Part shown: one piece after another, positions 1 through 11,759 of the stretch
Numbering within the stretch: position 1 is the first letter of the stretch
Layout: each line of letters begins with the position of its first letter
Assembly: GCF_029227915.1 (NCBI RefSeq)
Contig: NC_079888.1
Location: 9,903,001 to 9,967,000 of the forward strand
Direction: 5' to 3'
Length of the DNA stretch: 64,000 nucleotides
Source: Hydractinia symbiolongicarpus
Lineage: Eukaryota; Cnidaria; Hydrozoa; Anthoathecata; Hydractiniidae
The notes under the pieces: model-generated
The model's database searches: none
What the model saw: only the letters and a program-made list of their open reading frames with translations
Told to the model about the DNA's origin: nothing
Translations under genes and position numbers: made by a program

Positions 1-49
1 ATATACATTTTATCTAACTTTTTGGTGCTTACTTACTTAGCAGTTTTTT

Positions 50-1452
50 AAGTTTTGCAGAAGGTTTGCGTATATAGTTTATGTGGAATTTGCTTCATAG
101 AAACACTTCGTATTGTTGATGAAAGGATGGCTAAATTGTTGGATATCAAACCAGACCAAAAGTTGTGTGATAAATGCCGTAAGTTAAGTGATAGTAAAGT
201 TAAGTCAATGAAGAGAATAACGAAGTAATCGATTCTAGTTACTGTGAGCCATTAACTTCCACAGAATTAGTGAATAAAACAATTGAGGCATTGGGTTGTT
301 CACCAATTTCACCTGTTGGCTTCCCTTGACAAAGTGGAAAGAGAAAGTTTAATGAGGTTCTTTCTATTGGTAGTGAAGCCATATCTGAAGCCTTAAATAT
401 TACACCCGAGCATCGTTAGTATAGTAACAGAAAGCATTGTTTTGAGAAAGTATCTGATTTGGCCAAACTTACAAATGACATGAAATAAATGTTGTTAAAC
501 AACACACGAAAAAAAGACTGATGTTATTGAATTTAAAGGAACTGCACTTGGAGTTCCTAAACGTTTCGCAGAAAAACATCGGAATCTCAAAGTATTGTCA
601 ATTGCGCCCTAAATGGTGTGTTGCAGTAGGCAATGCGTCTGGAATTCACAATGTATATATATCTGTGTTTGTCAGATACATCAGAATACCAAATTAATAG
701 TTGATTCACTTCCTGGAAAGTGCGAATATAAGTTGTTATTGGCGCAATTGGTATGTGATGTGACAAACAGAGATTGCATGTCACATAGCTGTGATAATGC
801 CCAGGTCGAGAAAACGTCAATAGGGAGCTTTTAGAGTTGATAGAAAAGGAGGATGAGATCCACCAAAAACAATGGATCAAAACAGAAAAAGCTATATCAC
901 TGGTGTAACTAACGTTGCTTAAAGAAGAGTTTAAAAATGAAGTGTGAAAGTCATTAGAAAAATTACGTGAGCATCGTTTTATTGCGAAAGCTCAAGCATC
1001 TTATTTGAGACAAAGAAAATAGAGTTTGGAAGATCATACTGTCTTAATATTATTAGATTTCGCAGAAAATTATAGTTCTATAGTTCAAGATGTTGTCCAG
1101 GGTTACCATTGGAATAACAGTCAAGCAACATTGCATCCATCTGTAATTTATTTAAAAAAAGAAGACAAGCTTGAACATTTGAGCTACTGCATTGTGTCGG
1201 ATTGCTTACAACATGATACCAATGCTGTGCATTCATTTTTAACAAATATTGTTGAAAGATTTAAAGAAAAAGCATTCAAAATCACAACACTGTCTTTATG
1301 CAGACAGTCAGTATAAAAATTACAAAAACTTTGCAAATTTGCGTAATCACTTTAATGATCATGGAATGGGGGCAAAATGGCATATTTTTGCCACTAGCTA
1401 TGGTAAAAGTCCTTGTGATGGAAAATTGGAGGCAAGGTTAAACGGTGTTTAA
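50..1452 (+). pseudogene. Decayed multicopy transposase-like gene (LLDFAENY family)
   Basis: Three-frame conceptual translation gives one long decayed protein. The N-terminal part has a cysteine pair region (CDKCRK, about 166-182), then a middle part with CDVTNRDCMSHSC (about 757-795), and a best-preserved C-terminal part at 1026-1452 with LLDFAENY, YHWNNSQATLHPSV, CIVSDCLQHD and, after a frameshift near 1300, a stretch ending HIFATSYGKSPCDG. I recognise this set as a protein repeated many times in cnidarian and fish genomes; the spaced acidic residues (LLDFAE, SDC) would suit a DDE nuclease, but that role is inference. There are many in-frame stops upstream of 1020 and the reading ends abruptly at 1452, just before the Harbinger element. 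No terminal repeats were found for it. Confidence 0.5.
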
Positions 1453-1686
1453 TAAAAGCCAGTCTACGTGAAAACATCCATATGGTGTACATTGTCTACC
1501 AATAGATACTTTCAAACTTTTTTACAGCTTTTCTCCGCCATGTTCGTTGTTACTTTTCGCGGAACAGCATTAAGGTCGTTTTCCACTTCACGGAAAAAGT
1601 CACGGAATTTGTTACGTGTCGCTTTGAACAACATTTTCCACTTGTGATATATTTTGTCGCGTAAATTGAAATAAACCAAAACAAAC

Positions 1687-2805
1687 ATGGCCGTCAAACG
1701 TAAAGTAAACGCACAAAAATACTTCTACTGATACGAAGACGTCTTATTGCTAAAAACAAATACAAAAAGAGGTTTTGTGTTCGCAAGATTTTTACGAAAC
1801 CAAAAGAAAGAATAGCAGAAACGAAAAGCAGAAAGGCGAATACCATCTTTTGGTATAAGAACTCAGATTGCACGACCAGGAGTATTTTTTCAAATATTTT
1901 AGGATGACTGCATCGGCATTTGAAGTGTTGTTACGAACGATTGCTCCTTTTATAACGAAATCATCGTTTAAACGCAAGGCTATTTGTCCAAGTGAACGAC
2001 TGGCCTTGACATAGCCATACAATCATTGCATTAAGCTACCGAATTCGCATCACAACTCAATAAACAATATATTAAGTTTCCTAAATCAGAAAGGGAATGA
2101 AAGCATGTTGCTCTGAACTTTGAAAAACAATGGTATTTCAATAATTGTATTGGTGCTATAGATGGCAACCACGTTGTAATGCAAGCTCTGGTTCATATTT
2201 TTTTTAATTATAAAAACACACATTCTATAGTTTTGTTAGGAGTATGAAATCCTGGTTATGAGTTTATTATGGTTGACATAGGAGATTGTAGTGGAAACAG
2301 TGATTGGGGTGTGTACTCCAACAGTAACTTGCTTACAGCTTGGATCACAACTTACTTAAAATTCCGCCTGCACAGGTTTTGAATGGCACCAACTTATTAT
2401 TTCCCTATGTACCCCATTTCAGCAAAAAAAATCACATCATGAAACCATACCCTAAAGAGGTCCTTGGTTTAAAAGAAAGGATCTTTAATTATCGACTGTG
2501 GAGAACCAGGAGAATTATCGAAAACACATTTGGCATAGCTTCTGAACGCTTCAGAATATTCCGGTCTAATGAAAGATCGAACAAGTTTAAGATGTAGCTA
2601 TTGTCCGCTTGATTTTATTGACAGAGACTTATTTTCTCGCACTGAAGGGGTCAATGGAGAAATGAAATCGGGGATGACACTGGCCTCATTCCCATCAGAA
2701 GAACTGGTTCAAATAACTACTCACGAGACGCTTAGATACTTAGAGATCAATTTCGCGGCTATTTTTGTTCCTCTGCTGGTGAAATGCAATGGCAATGGAA
2801 TATAG
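1687..2805 (+). pseudogene. Harbinger transposase (HARBI1-like), decayed
   Basis: The reading starts at an ATG at 1687 inside the Harbinger element. Recognisable blocks of the DDE_Tnp_4 nuclease are NCIGAIDGNHVV (first catalytic Asp, about 2146-2180), VDIGDCSGNSDWGVYSNS (about 2273-2330), NGTNLLFPYVP, KPYPKEVLGLKERIFNYRL and RRIIENTFGIASERFRIFR (third catalytic acidic residue region, about 2510-2566). The C-terminal motif YCPLDFIDRD follows near 2600. Several frameshifts and stops separate the blocks, so it cannot make an active enzyme. The protein would cut and paste Harbinger copies in the nucleus with a Myb/MADF partner. Confidence 0.75.
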
Positions 2806-4199
2806 TACAAAGCACACATAACAAATCGGACGATAAATCAAAACTAGATAACTATCGACCAATTTCCACGCTAAATGTATTCCCGAAGATTATCGAACAA
2901 ATTGTACATCACCAACTGCACAATTATCTGGTAGAAAACAGCCTTCTTCAATGCCAACAATTTGGATTTCGTAAACAGCGATCTACGCAACAAGCGGTGT
3001 CATTGCTTGTCGAAATTATTCGCAAAAGTGAAGATAATAAAGAATGTACTGGGTCGATTTATCTCGACTTACGAAAAGCCTTCGACACTGTGAACCACTC
3101 GCGGCTTTTACACAAACTCCAACTTCATGGAATCCATGATATCGAGTTGCAGTGGTTCGAAGATTATTTATTCAATCGTACCCAATATGTCACATACGAT
3201 ACCATAAATTCATTACCTCAAGAGATTACTTGTGGTGCACCCCATGGTTCAACCCTAGGTCCATTACTATTCCTTCTACTTCCTAACGACCTACACCAAC
3301 TACAAAGTAAATCGAAATTACTTTTGTATGCCGAAGACACTGTTGTGTATTACTCATCAAAATTGAGCAAAGAAGTTGAATCAGTTCTTAATAACGAAGT
3401 CCAACACATTGCAGACTGGATGAATAAAAACTGTTTAATAATAAATTTTAAAAAGGGAAAGACTGAGTTTGTTATGTATGGAGCTCATCAAAACCTACGT
3501 AAACAGGAAGCATGTACCATCAAGGTAAATGCTGCGTCAATTAAAAAAGAAGATAATTATATCTATCTGGGAGTAAATCTGGACAACCATCTGACACTAC
3601 AGGAACATCTTGACACAACGTACAACATCTGGAAAGCTCAAATTACTCAAAAGTATTCAATATATTTTGACAACTGACATAGTAAAGTCGGTTTATAACA
3701 CTGTTACTCTGCTGATTTTACTTTATTGTTATCCAATAATGCTATCTTTATCAAGAACCCAGGAAGAGAAGATACAATATATACGCAATCGACTGTTTAA
3801 AATTTGTGGTGGTACCCACCAATGGGATTCTATTGCAACGATCAAGAAACAAAGAGCTGCGGTTAAATTTTTCAAAAGTATCAATTGCATCACTGATAGC
3901 CACTTCAATTTAGAGCAAATCAACCACACAATGAATACTCGAAGAAATCAATCAAACATCAAACTTAGCCATCTTAGGACTGAATTCGTTAGAAAATCTT
4001 TCAGGCATCAAGGTGGCATGATTTTTAACGAATTACCAACTGTACTACAGAAAGAATCATCTTTATTTTTATTTAAAAGGAACATTAGGGATATTAAACT
4101 CCTTTGATGAACTTTCACCTTTATTACTATGTATATATATACTGTACGAGTTATGTAACACTTGTTAAATTGTATAAAAATACATATAGTATCTAACAT
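2790..4199 (+). mobile_element. 5'-truncated LINE (reverse transcriptase fragment) nested in Harbinger
   Basis: An open reading from about 2790 to 3677 gives the palm and fingers of a non-LTR reverse transcriptase: NYRPISTLNVFPKIIE, FGFRKQRSTQQAV, YLDLRKAFDTVNHSRLL (motif A Asp), GAPHGSTLGPLLFLL and YAEDTVVYYSSK. The catalytic YADD is changed to YAED and the usual GVPQGS to GAPHGS, so it is inactive. A frameshift near 3640 leads to the C-terminal part at 3610-4107, ending in a conserved thumb-like stretch. The endonuclease is absent: the copy begins abruptly right after the Harbinger C-terminus, as expected for 5' truncation. The clade looks Jockey/CR1-like; I cannot place it further. Confidence 0.8.
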
Positions 4200-4212
4200 T
4201 TAATCTTCCAGT

Positions 4213-4850
4213 TCATACAACACCTCCACCATCATCATCAGCTAAACCTGATGCGGTTTCTTTTTCTCTTCTTTTCAAGCAACGATGGTAGTTGTCTTTC
4301 ATTCTATTCCAATTTTTCTCGCAACATTTCCTACAACACAAAAAAATTGTTTAAAATTTTATTAGTAGCTAGCTAGCTAGATAGCTATATGTATATTTTC
4401 TTTGTTGGTATCCTACTCTCACTGTCTTTCAGAATTGCCATAAAAATAAATTCCGAAATAGTATTTGTAATAGCTATAGCTAGCTAGATTTTCTGCTTAT
4501 AAAACTTTGTAACACTTACTATCAATTCCAAAAACTAGGCATATCCTTCTTCATGCTTCATCTTTCTTTCGCTTTTCTTAAAATGCTCTACATGTTGTGT
4601 ACCATAAACAAGGATAATCCCTGACAAGTTCAATCTTAGTCGCCAACATATGTGCTCTTGGCTTTGCAATTCTGCAGGCCTACCCAACGTCTTCTCTTGC
4701 ATCACTAACTTGCAACTGTTGTGAACCAGCTGCGTAAGTTTAAGTTTCTTGTTATCATATCATTCCTCATTTTGGTTCAATAATTCTGATTCTTCCACAG
4801 TTAAGAGACCTGACTCGTCCGCAATTTTCTCGTTTGGGAGCCGAGGGCAA
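4213..4850 (-). pseudogene. MADF/Myb-like DNA-binding protein of Harbinger element
   Basis: Read on the minus strand, exon 1 (about 4850-4520) contains the start of a MADF domain, LVRDYPCLWYT. A GT-AG intron (donor GTAAGTG at 4519, acceptor GTTGTAG at 4331) joins it to exon 2 (4330-4213), which reads RKCCEKNWNRMKDNYHRCL and ends at a TGA. The join is in frame: the reading crosses the junction as FGID-RKCCEKNW, the expected MADF helix order. One TGA replaces the tryptophan expected in DEA(W)RRIC and other stops lie upstream, so the gene is dead. MADF proteins encoded by Harbinger elements bind the termini and recruit the transposase. Confidence 0.65.
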
Positions 4851-5103
4851 GCATGAATCGACTGAAAACTTCAATTTTTTGACACGTGATTTGAAAAATA
4901 AAATATCTGATTGGCTACTATAACAACAAAACACATTTTCCGCGAATCAGCACAACAAAAAGTTTAAGTGATTTTAACTTTTTTTCCGACACGTAACGTA
5001 ATATTTTCCTTCAGGAGATTTCCAAAGAATGTTACACGCATGCGCCAAACGGAAAAATGTTCGTTACGCGGACATTTTCCGTGAAGTGAAAAAACGGCCT
5101 TTA

Positions 5104-5740
5104 GGCTTACTTTTCATGTCGAGGCCGCATTACGTAATTTAATTGATGAACAGGTCTATCTTTGGGTACAGTTGCTGTTTTCAAATAAAGTTGGATGATT
5201 TATGTTAAAGGTTTGGCTATTTCCTCCTTACAATCCTCTAACATCCCATTCGGCAAATCATCTATGCCAGTAGCTCTTTTACGTTTAAGGTTTTTTTGCT
5301 CTTTTTCTACGAATAAATTCGAAGAATACCCAAAGGCAAAAACAGTTTTTCTTTTAACATTACTTTAACACCCCTTACAAAATCCTGCAACGGAAACGCA
5401 ATTTTTTTTTCAGTTGTCTCCTGCCACTGTGGCAAAACACTTGAAATAGTGTTCGCAAGTAAGGATTTATTTATTTGTCTCAACAGACTGGAGACCATTT
5501 AGATAGAATAACACCTACTAGTCTGTAATGACCACCAAACGAAGTTACAAGTTTGACAAGTATAATTACAAACCTTATATACTTATAAATAATGATTGAT
5601 AAATGCAACAATAAAAGGCTTAAATGTTAAAACTACTATATGAGAAAAAAAACTTGGACAGATACTTACCCAACGACAGCGTAAACATATTAATTTCTAA
5701 AAACTGTTGAAGAAAATTCCAAGTGCTGATGGATTAATAT
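5104..5740. other. Unique AT-rich spacer
   Basis: No recognisable gene, repeat or RNA. A short open frame on the minus strand (5307-5498) has no conserved motif. This is flanking DNA between the Harbinger element and the SINE. Confidence 0.5.
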
Positions 5741-5746
5741 TGGATA

Positions 5747-5748
5747 AA

Positions 5749-5781
<33 letters not shown>

Positions 5782-5940
5782 GGGATTATTATGAAACTAG
5801 ACAATTTTATTCTCATGCTGAACGCTAAGCAGAAAGGATCGGTTCACACCTTTATAGTCTTTTGCGTGACTCCGCCGGGTTTGAATCCAAGACCTTCCGC
5901 ACTGAAAGCGAACGCTCTACCACAAGGCTACCTGTCGGTA
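5747..5940 (-). mobile_element. tRNA-derived SINE with (AAT)n tail, copy 1
   Basis: On the minus strand the 5' end carries a tRNA-like head: GTGGTAGAGCG resembles an A box and TTGGATTCAAACCC a B box, 35-40 bases apart, as in a pol III promoter. A body containing ACTATAAAGGTGTGAACCGA follows, then TTTCTGCTTAGCGTTCAGCA, and the element ends in an (AAT)n tail at 5747-5782. A second, truncated copy of the same body lies at 23528-23597, which shows it is an interspersed repeat and not a tRNA gene. Confidence 0.65.
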
Positions 5941-5944
5941 AATT

Positions 5945-6890
5945 CCCAAATGTTATTTTTCTCACTCTAAGTAAACGTATCGAGCCCAAGTTATCCCGAC
6001 TATTTAGACGAATGCAACCATTATTGTAATTAAAAAAGTATTTAGAAGAGTAGGAGGAGGTTTGTTATAATGTTGAACATCTTAACAAAATCAAAAAAAA
6101 GAATCAACTTTAAGATCCAGAAACAGAGAAGCAGAATAAAATTTAAAGTCGGAAAAGGTTATTGTGCACATAGCTCTTTTTAGCTTTTTGTAGATTTGAA
6201 ACTCGCTGGGTTTTATAAGATAATGCAAGACATATGTAAGTGAAATAGGGCGAAGTAAAAGGACACCAATATAGATCAAGGAACATAATGTCTGAGTTTG
6301 CACAGAGCGCCATTAGCTTGTTTTAATTTATCTCAAACAAAATCTGTGTATTTTCCCCAATTGAGGTTTTCGTGAATAAAAGCATCTAAAAATTTCACAA
6401 CATTACTGGGATGTAACTTTTTACTATGTATTGTTATATCTGAATAATCGGGATGATATATAAATTACACACTTCTGTAAATAACGCAGTTTCAAAAATA
6501 GGAATATCTTGAAAGCACGTTTTTTTATTACAAACAATAATGGCGACTAGTATAAACAATGTTTTACATTTCTCAAATTTTATTATTGGAGATGGTGATA
6601 TGATAAATAGTGTTGGAATTCGCTGAAAGAAGTACATAACCAGATTTTGAAAATTATTTAATGGCTATGGATATAGCGAATAAAAGTCGAAAAAGAGCTT
6701 TACTTTTACAATTCGGTAGTTCCGAGCTACAAGACATATATGATTCGTATGATAACACTGGCACAACATATAATAAACCAACAACTACCGTAGCCCCAAT
6801 CTGCCAACAATAAAACACTTCAAGGAAACCATGCAGAGTTTTTGCAGCAAACATTTAAATCGATTGTAAACTCTGAAAAAAGATTATTTA
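5945..6890. other. AT-rich spacer, no gene seen
   Basis: Only short open frames without conserved motifs are present on either strand. No terminal repeats or RNA-like folds were noticed. Confidence 0.4.
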
Positions 6891-7187
6891 GGCAATGCTA
6901 TCTGGGCAAATTGCACACATAGCGAATGCTATCCTTGCAAATCGATCACATGGCGAACGCTATCTTTACAAATTGATCACTTAGCGAATGCTATCTATCC
7001 AAATTGCACACTTAGGAAATGCTATCTATGAAAATTGATCATTTAGCAAAATGGTATGTATGCAAATCGCACACTTAGGGAACGCTATCTATGCAAATTG
7101 ATCACTTAGCGAATGCTATCAATGCAAATTGCACACTTAGAGAATGCTATTTATACAAATTGCATACTTGGCAAAATTGATCATTTG
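6891..7187. repeat. 31-bp tandem array, about nine units, with octamer motif
   Basis: Units of 31 bp follow the pattern GAATGCTATCTATGCAAATT followed by GATCACTTAGC or GCACACTTAGC. The two variants of the second half largely alternate (GATCA, GCACA, GATCA, GCACA), so the array looks like a 62-bp dimer repeat derived from a 31-bp monomer. Many units keep TGCAAAT, and two have the full ATGCAAAT octamer that POU factors bind; whether it acts as a binding array is unknown. Units differ at a few bases each and end raggedly near 7187. Confidence 0.85.
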
Positions 7188-7466
7188 AAAACACTATGAT
7201 GCGAGAAAAAAAATTCGCTCTAGTGAAAAGGGAGGTTGGCTGAGAAGCATGAAGCTTCCGTCGAATGCAACCTATGACGATTTATTGAATTTGCTATCTT
7301 GCTACTTGTTATTTTGAGAGAAAAGAAACAACCCTCTCAAATTTGACACAAGTGACGTTATTTTTTTTTTGGTTGATATCCGGAGGGAAGTTGTGAATAA
7401 CATTTAAACACCAACGCAAACAAACAGACCCCTTCGACAATTGAGCTTTATTGTCAGAAAACAAGA

Positions 7467-8921
7467 ATGGCTAGAACCAAGTTTATTTTCAGAACAAAGT
7501 GCAAGACAATTCAAATGATACAAGACTTGACAGCGCCAATATTTGTGAGTTCTGACAATGACGAATCAAATGATTTTGTTTCAGCTCATGGTTTTAGAAC
7601 ACCAACACCATTGGTTGGAACTTCTCATCAACGAGCAGAGGTAAGACAAAAGATGGACAATGTCTATTCTGCATCTTTAGCATCTGATAGGAAGAAGGCA
7701 CAACAGAGAAAAGAAACTTAAGGTTACAAAGCTTGAATGCAGCACGAAAATCAAGAGTTCTCCCTGAAGCTCTTTTAACTGATGACCATTGTACTATTTA
7801 AATACATCACCCTTCAGAAGGTCGTGAAACACGTCTTTTTTTATGCAAGAGAAACAATGCCTGTATTATATGATTAGGCGGGAAGTTTGAGCATTTAGGC
7901 TGAACATTATAATATTTAGACTTTACTTATTATTCAATCAGGAGTGTTTCATATTAGAGAACGTGATGGTCTAGTTAACATGACATCTGGAGCTTCAGTA
8001 GCATTTATGGGATTTGGAATAGAGAAAGAGTTTTCCACTAACGATGCTTCTGTAACTGAAAAATCTACCTCAACAACAAGTTTATTATCAAGTTCGGAAG
8101 AAGACAGTGAACTGATAACAACAGCAAATTTTGAAAAATTACAAAAAGTCTGTTATCATCCCTTGGGGATGAACTCAATGATGGGGAACAATCAGTAACT
8201 GTAGACAGAGAAAGTATATTGGATGAAATGTTGACATTTTTTCCAGTGAGCGTTTTCACATCAAAAAAATGGTTTTAATCGAATTCAAGGAAGAGGAAGC
8301 CCAGGGTGATGATGTTGCAAGGGACGCTTTCACATTATTTTTTTAAAAAAATGTAACAAAATTTGATGGCTACTTTGAGAAAGAACCAGTACACACTTCG
8401 GAAGCGATGGAGTTAAATACAGTGGGAAAAATTATTACCTCTGGTTGTGTATTTTATAATGTATATCTTTTTCAATTATCACATGCTGCCATAAAGTATG
8501 CATTGTTTGAAGAAATAACTGAGTATGTGGAAAGTTTGCAGCTGTGAAAAAAAATGAAATCCAACCCATAGCAAAAATATTGACTGAATCTCGCATTTTT
8601 GATATAACAAAGTAAGAAAATGTGATCGAATTATTTGTTAAAGCTGCAAACTTTTGTTTGAAAGAAATTGTTACAGCTGTTAATGCTATAGCTGCTGAAA
8701 CAACGCCCACACCCGAACGATTTTTAAAAGTTATCGAAGCCGATGAGGAAAAGCAACTTCACCAGAAAATTAGAACTTGGTTTCATCGTTATGTACGTTT
8801 ATTGAAACAGAAAGAAATTTTGTTGGATCTTGTCAGTTTTATAACTGAATCATCGAACCTTCTGCCTCGTGAAATCATAAAATTAGAGTATATTGATCAC
8901 CAACTATTGTACGTGTTGTAA
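7467..8921 (+). pseudogene. HECT-like ubiquitin ligase relative, decayed (copy 1)
   Basis: Conceptual translation across frames gives the layout of the multicopy G2/M-phase-specific E3-like proteins seen in cnidarian and fish genomes. 7467-7721 reads as an N-terminal part with RAEVRQKMDNVYSASLASDR. Then IHHPSEGRETRLFLCKRNNA (about 7799-7858) resembles the ubiquitin-fold block that follows it. From about 8270 a HECT N-lobe-like stretch reads LIEFKEEEAQGDDVARDAFT, FDGYFEKEP, NTVGKIITSGCVF, LSHAAIKYALF. 8622-8921 continues with a helical stretch and LLDLVSFITESSNLLP, where the family has a bulky-TG motif. The catalytic C-lobe cysteine is not present. Multiple stops make it a pseudogene. Assignment rests on pattern memory of a divergent family. 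Confidence 0.5.
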
Positions 8922-9019
8922 AATTTTGAGGCTGCCGCGCTAATATGTTTCCTTTTCTCACCTTTGTGAAAACATCAATTTTTATATCAATTATTCAGTA
9001 AAGACTCATTGGGTGTTAA

Positions 9020-9730
9020 CCCTATTCGGTCCGGGGGGGGGGGCGGATTCCGCCCCCCCTGACGTTTTTTTTTAATAACTCCTGATTGCTTTCCTATATA
9101 GCTATGATACTTACTGAGTTTCAACATTTATCAATTAGACACCTGCATGCTAAATTTTTAGGTCCCATACCTTTCAGAGGCTTTGATATTGGCCATTACT
9201 TGAAACTACCCCTAAAATCTCAATGAAATCCTTATAATGGGAAAAATATAATAACTCCTGTTAGGATTATCCTTAGAACTTAAAACTTGCAACACAACTT
9301 TGTTTCATCAAGAAGAATTATTTTGAATAATTTTGACACGTGACTAATCCGATTTCCCGATTTTATCGGATTTTACCCAAAAATCGGAAAAAAACGGATT
9401 TTCGGGCAATTTTTGATCCGATTATTTAGCTTTCAAAAACTTCAAACAGAATGTAAAAATTCACTCTAGAACAAAAGTAATTATATTTTAAGCAGATAGT
9501 TGCATTTTTAACAATTTTCAAGCTTCTGATGACGTCACAGAAAATGTGCCGACGCAAGCAAAAATTTATTGCTGCCATTTTGTTCCTTTTATGACGTACT
9601 GTAAGTGTGCCAAGTTTGATTCAATTTGAACAATCCTATGAAAAGTTATTGAGGGGGGGGGGGCGGAATCCGCCCCCCCCCCCCCCCCCCCCGGTCATAG
9701 TATGTTCGAAAAACCCCGGACCGAATAGGG
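9020..9730. mobile_element. piggyBac-like MITE, 711 bp, TTAA-flanked
   Basis: The element starts CCCTATTCGGTCCGGGG and ends CCCCGGACCGAATAGGG, a perfect terminal inverted repeat, and is flanked by TTAA on both sides (9016-9019 and 9731-9734). TTAA duplication and a CCC start are hallmarks of piggyBac transposons. Next to each end lies a subterminal palindrome made of a G run, GCGGATTCCGC or its near copy, and a C run (about 9032-9060 and 9651-9692). The interior also has hairpin-prone AATCGG/CCGATT blocks. No coding capacity, so it must be mobilised in trans. Confidence 0.85.
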
Positions 9731-9734
9731 TTAA

Positions 9735-11200
9735 GGACAATATTTAATATCTTTTTTTTAAAAAAAAATCTTTCATTTTATATTTTGTTGACCATACACT
9801 TGATGATTATGCATTATTTCTCCTTTTTATTGATATGACACTTTTATATAGAACACTGCACCTTTCAAAAAATTCTTCAGACTATGAGTGTGCTATAACT
9901 TGATTGATGATAAGTAATGCATGGATACTCGATTTGCTTATGTATATATGTATACAGGTTTTTTCGACTAACATTATTTGATGGTCTTTTGTTTTAAAAG
10001 TTATGTTCTTTATGACTACACATTTTTTGAAACGCTATTTTTAACATTGTTTTAACTACTTTAATCGTAAAAACTTTCGCAAGAAAAAATTGCATTGAAA
10101 AGTAGAGTAATATGTTTTCCCTCAATCTAAAAAATACTAATTGTAAAATTCACCTAGCGAACTTTTTTTCAACTTTTTATTCACAAACATTTCTGACAAA
10201 AGTTTCTACAATTAAAGTATGTTGGAATTTTTTTTTGTATATGTGAAGTCAATACAAGAAGATGTTTTTTACAAGCTTTTTTTAGTGTTTATGTACATAG
10301 ATGTTCACTTTGAGGTATATACTGAAACTTTTTTAAACAGAAACTTCAGTGATTTTAACAAATTTGCCAATATGACCCATTTGAAAGTTTTATTACCGGA
10401 AATATCTTATATTCATATTTCTACTTCGTGAGCAAAAAAGTGGTTAGTTTGTATTATAATGAACTGTATTTTTAGTAGATAACTGCATCGTAACTATTAG
10501 TCTCAATCTTTTATACTGTGAACAAGACTGAGCTTTTGTTATATGTACCTCACTGAGAAATATTGTTAAGCCGTCAAAATGATTACAGTAACCCATAATG
10601 AGCATTTTTAATTAGCACTGAAGCGTTGAAGAGTGCAACATATCAATATCACACTGCATAAGCCAAAAACTTATTTTTAATATGCCAGGAAACACGATTA
10701 GATTAGTCATTCGTACCGCAATACATATTTCGTTTATATTCATTGACATTGTACAAAAAAAATAGTGATCAGCTAATTGATTTTCTTTTATTGTTCTCTT
10801 ACTCTCAAGTTAAAAAACTGACTAAGAAGTAGTTTCCACTTGTTGTACTTATGTTATATGAATTAAAAAGCTCGAAAGCTGGTTTAAATAAAAAAGTTCG
10901 ATATTTAAAATATGCGGGAAATTTGTCATAATACCTCACGTGACAGAAAAGTCGATTTTAGTTCAAGTGGGGTAAAAAATGTCTATGCTAGATCACAACA
11001 TTGTTAGAAATGATGACAATAGGTCTAACAGGCGCATATAGGTCAGAGGTCGTGGTTACGTAACTTTACCGATTGTAAATTCGTGGTCCTGCCCATTTTT
11101 CATACTGTGTTCTTCTGGCTCAACTCACTCTTGTCGCTTTTCTTTGGCTAATGCGCACGACAAGCCTTGGGCTGACTAAATTAATTTTTATTTGATTTTG
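9735..11200. other. AT-rich spacer, no gene seen
   Basis: Long, low-complexity AT-rich stretch. An open frame at 10219-10431 (70 codons) has no conserved motif and is probably chance. 11000-11200 may be the decayed far end of the USP-LINE copy that follows, but I could not align it with the other copies. Confidence 0.4.
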
Positions 11201-11204
11201 TTTT

Positions 11205-11757
11205 TATTTTTGAATGGGGTAATAAGTGGAGTCGTCACTCTCCAAAGACAAGACTGAGTGTAGTCAAGCCCCCTTGCTGATTCTGGTTAAAATATTCTTA
11301 CATCAGCTCTTCTAAAAAGAAAACAGATGACTCGTGACTGTAAGGCGGTCATCACAGAAAATTACAGCTCTATCGTTGCAATGTATCCACCTGTGAACTT
11401 TTTGGTCGAAGGCTATGGTTGTGTAGTGACCATTATTTAAGTTGCCGCAATGGTTAATAATAGCCCTAAATTAAAAATTTTTACGAAATTTCACTTCTCC
11501 ATCTAAGGTAAAAGTTATGGAAATGGTACCAGGGTAAGCAGTAATACGAGAAGCAATTTCGGACACAAGGCCGTTGGCACTGGCAAAACGTTTTAGCTGT
11601 AAAATGTGATGGAAACCAAACGAAACTAACTCTTTTTCAACTAGAGCAGTTTGATGAGCGTTGCAAACATGGCAGAAGTAGGCATTAGTGTCTGATAACT
11701 CTTCGCTTTCTAAGTAAGATTGAAACGTAGGTACAGAGAAAGTCGGATGCATGGTGT
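11205..11757 (-). mobile_element. USP-LINE fragment, copy 1 (USP domain and 3' UTR)
   Basis: The minus strand encodes part of a ubiquitin-specific protease at 11752-11471: a zinc-ribbon half YFCHVCNAHQTALVEKE, then HHILQLKRFAS and ITAYPGTISI, all nearly identical to the better copy at 36269-36991. The His-box region downstream (11470-11310) is decayed. The 3' block follows with the family signature GGTAATAAGTGGAGTCGTCA and CCCCCTTGCTGA at 11215-11285. It is truncated at both ends. The family is described under the longest copy, 33376-35715. Confidence 0.7.
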
Positions 11758-11759
11758 TA

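Larger units (their letters stand above)
1573..5100 (+). mobile_element. PIF/Harbinger DNA transposon, 3.5 kb, with nested LINE
   Basis: The left end reads AGGTCGTTTTCCACTTCACG and the right end, reverse-complemented, AGGCCGTTTTTTCACTTCAC, so the terminal inverted repeats match closely for about 30 bp. Both sides are flanked by TTA (1570-1572 and 5101-5103), the 3-bp target duplication typical of PIF/Harbinger. Inside are a HARBI1-type transposase pseudogene on the plus strand and a MADF DNA-binding gene on the minus strand, the usual two-gene arrangement of this superfamily. A 5'-truncated LINE sits between them. Both genes carry stops, so this copy is not autonomous. Confidence 0.8.

Noticed and set aside
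6891-7187. CRISPR-like array
   Set aside because: Units are contiguous and vary along their whole length, without unique spacers; it is a tandem satellite.
10219-10431. 70-codon open frame in the AT-rich spacer
   Set aside because: No conserved motif, codon use like the background, no splice or promoter context.
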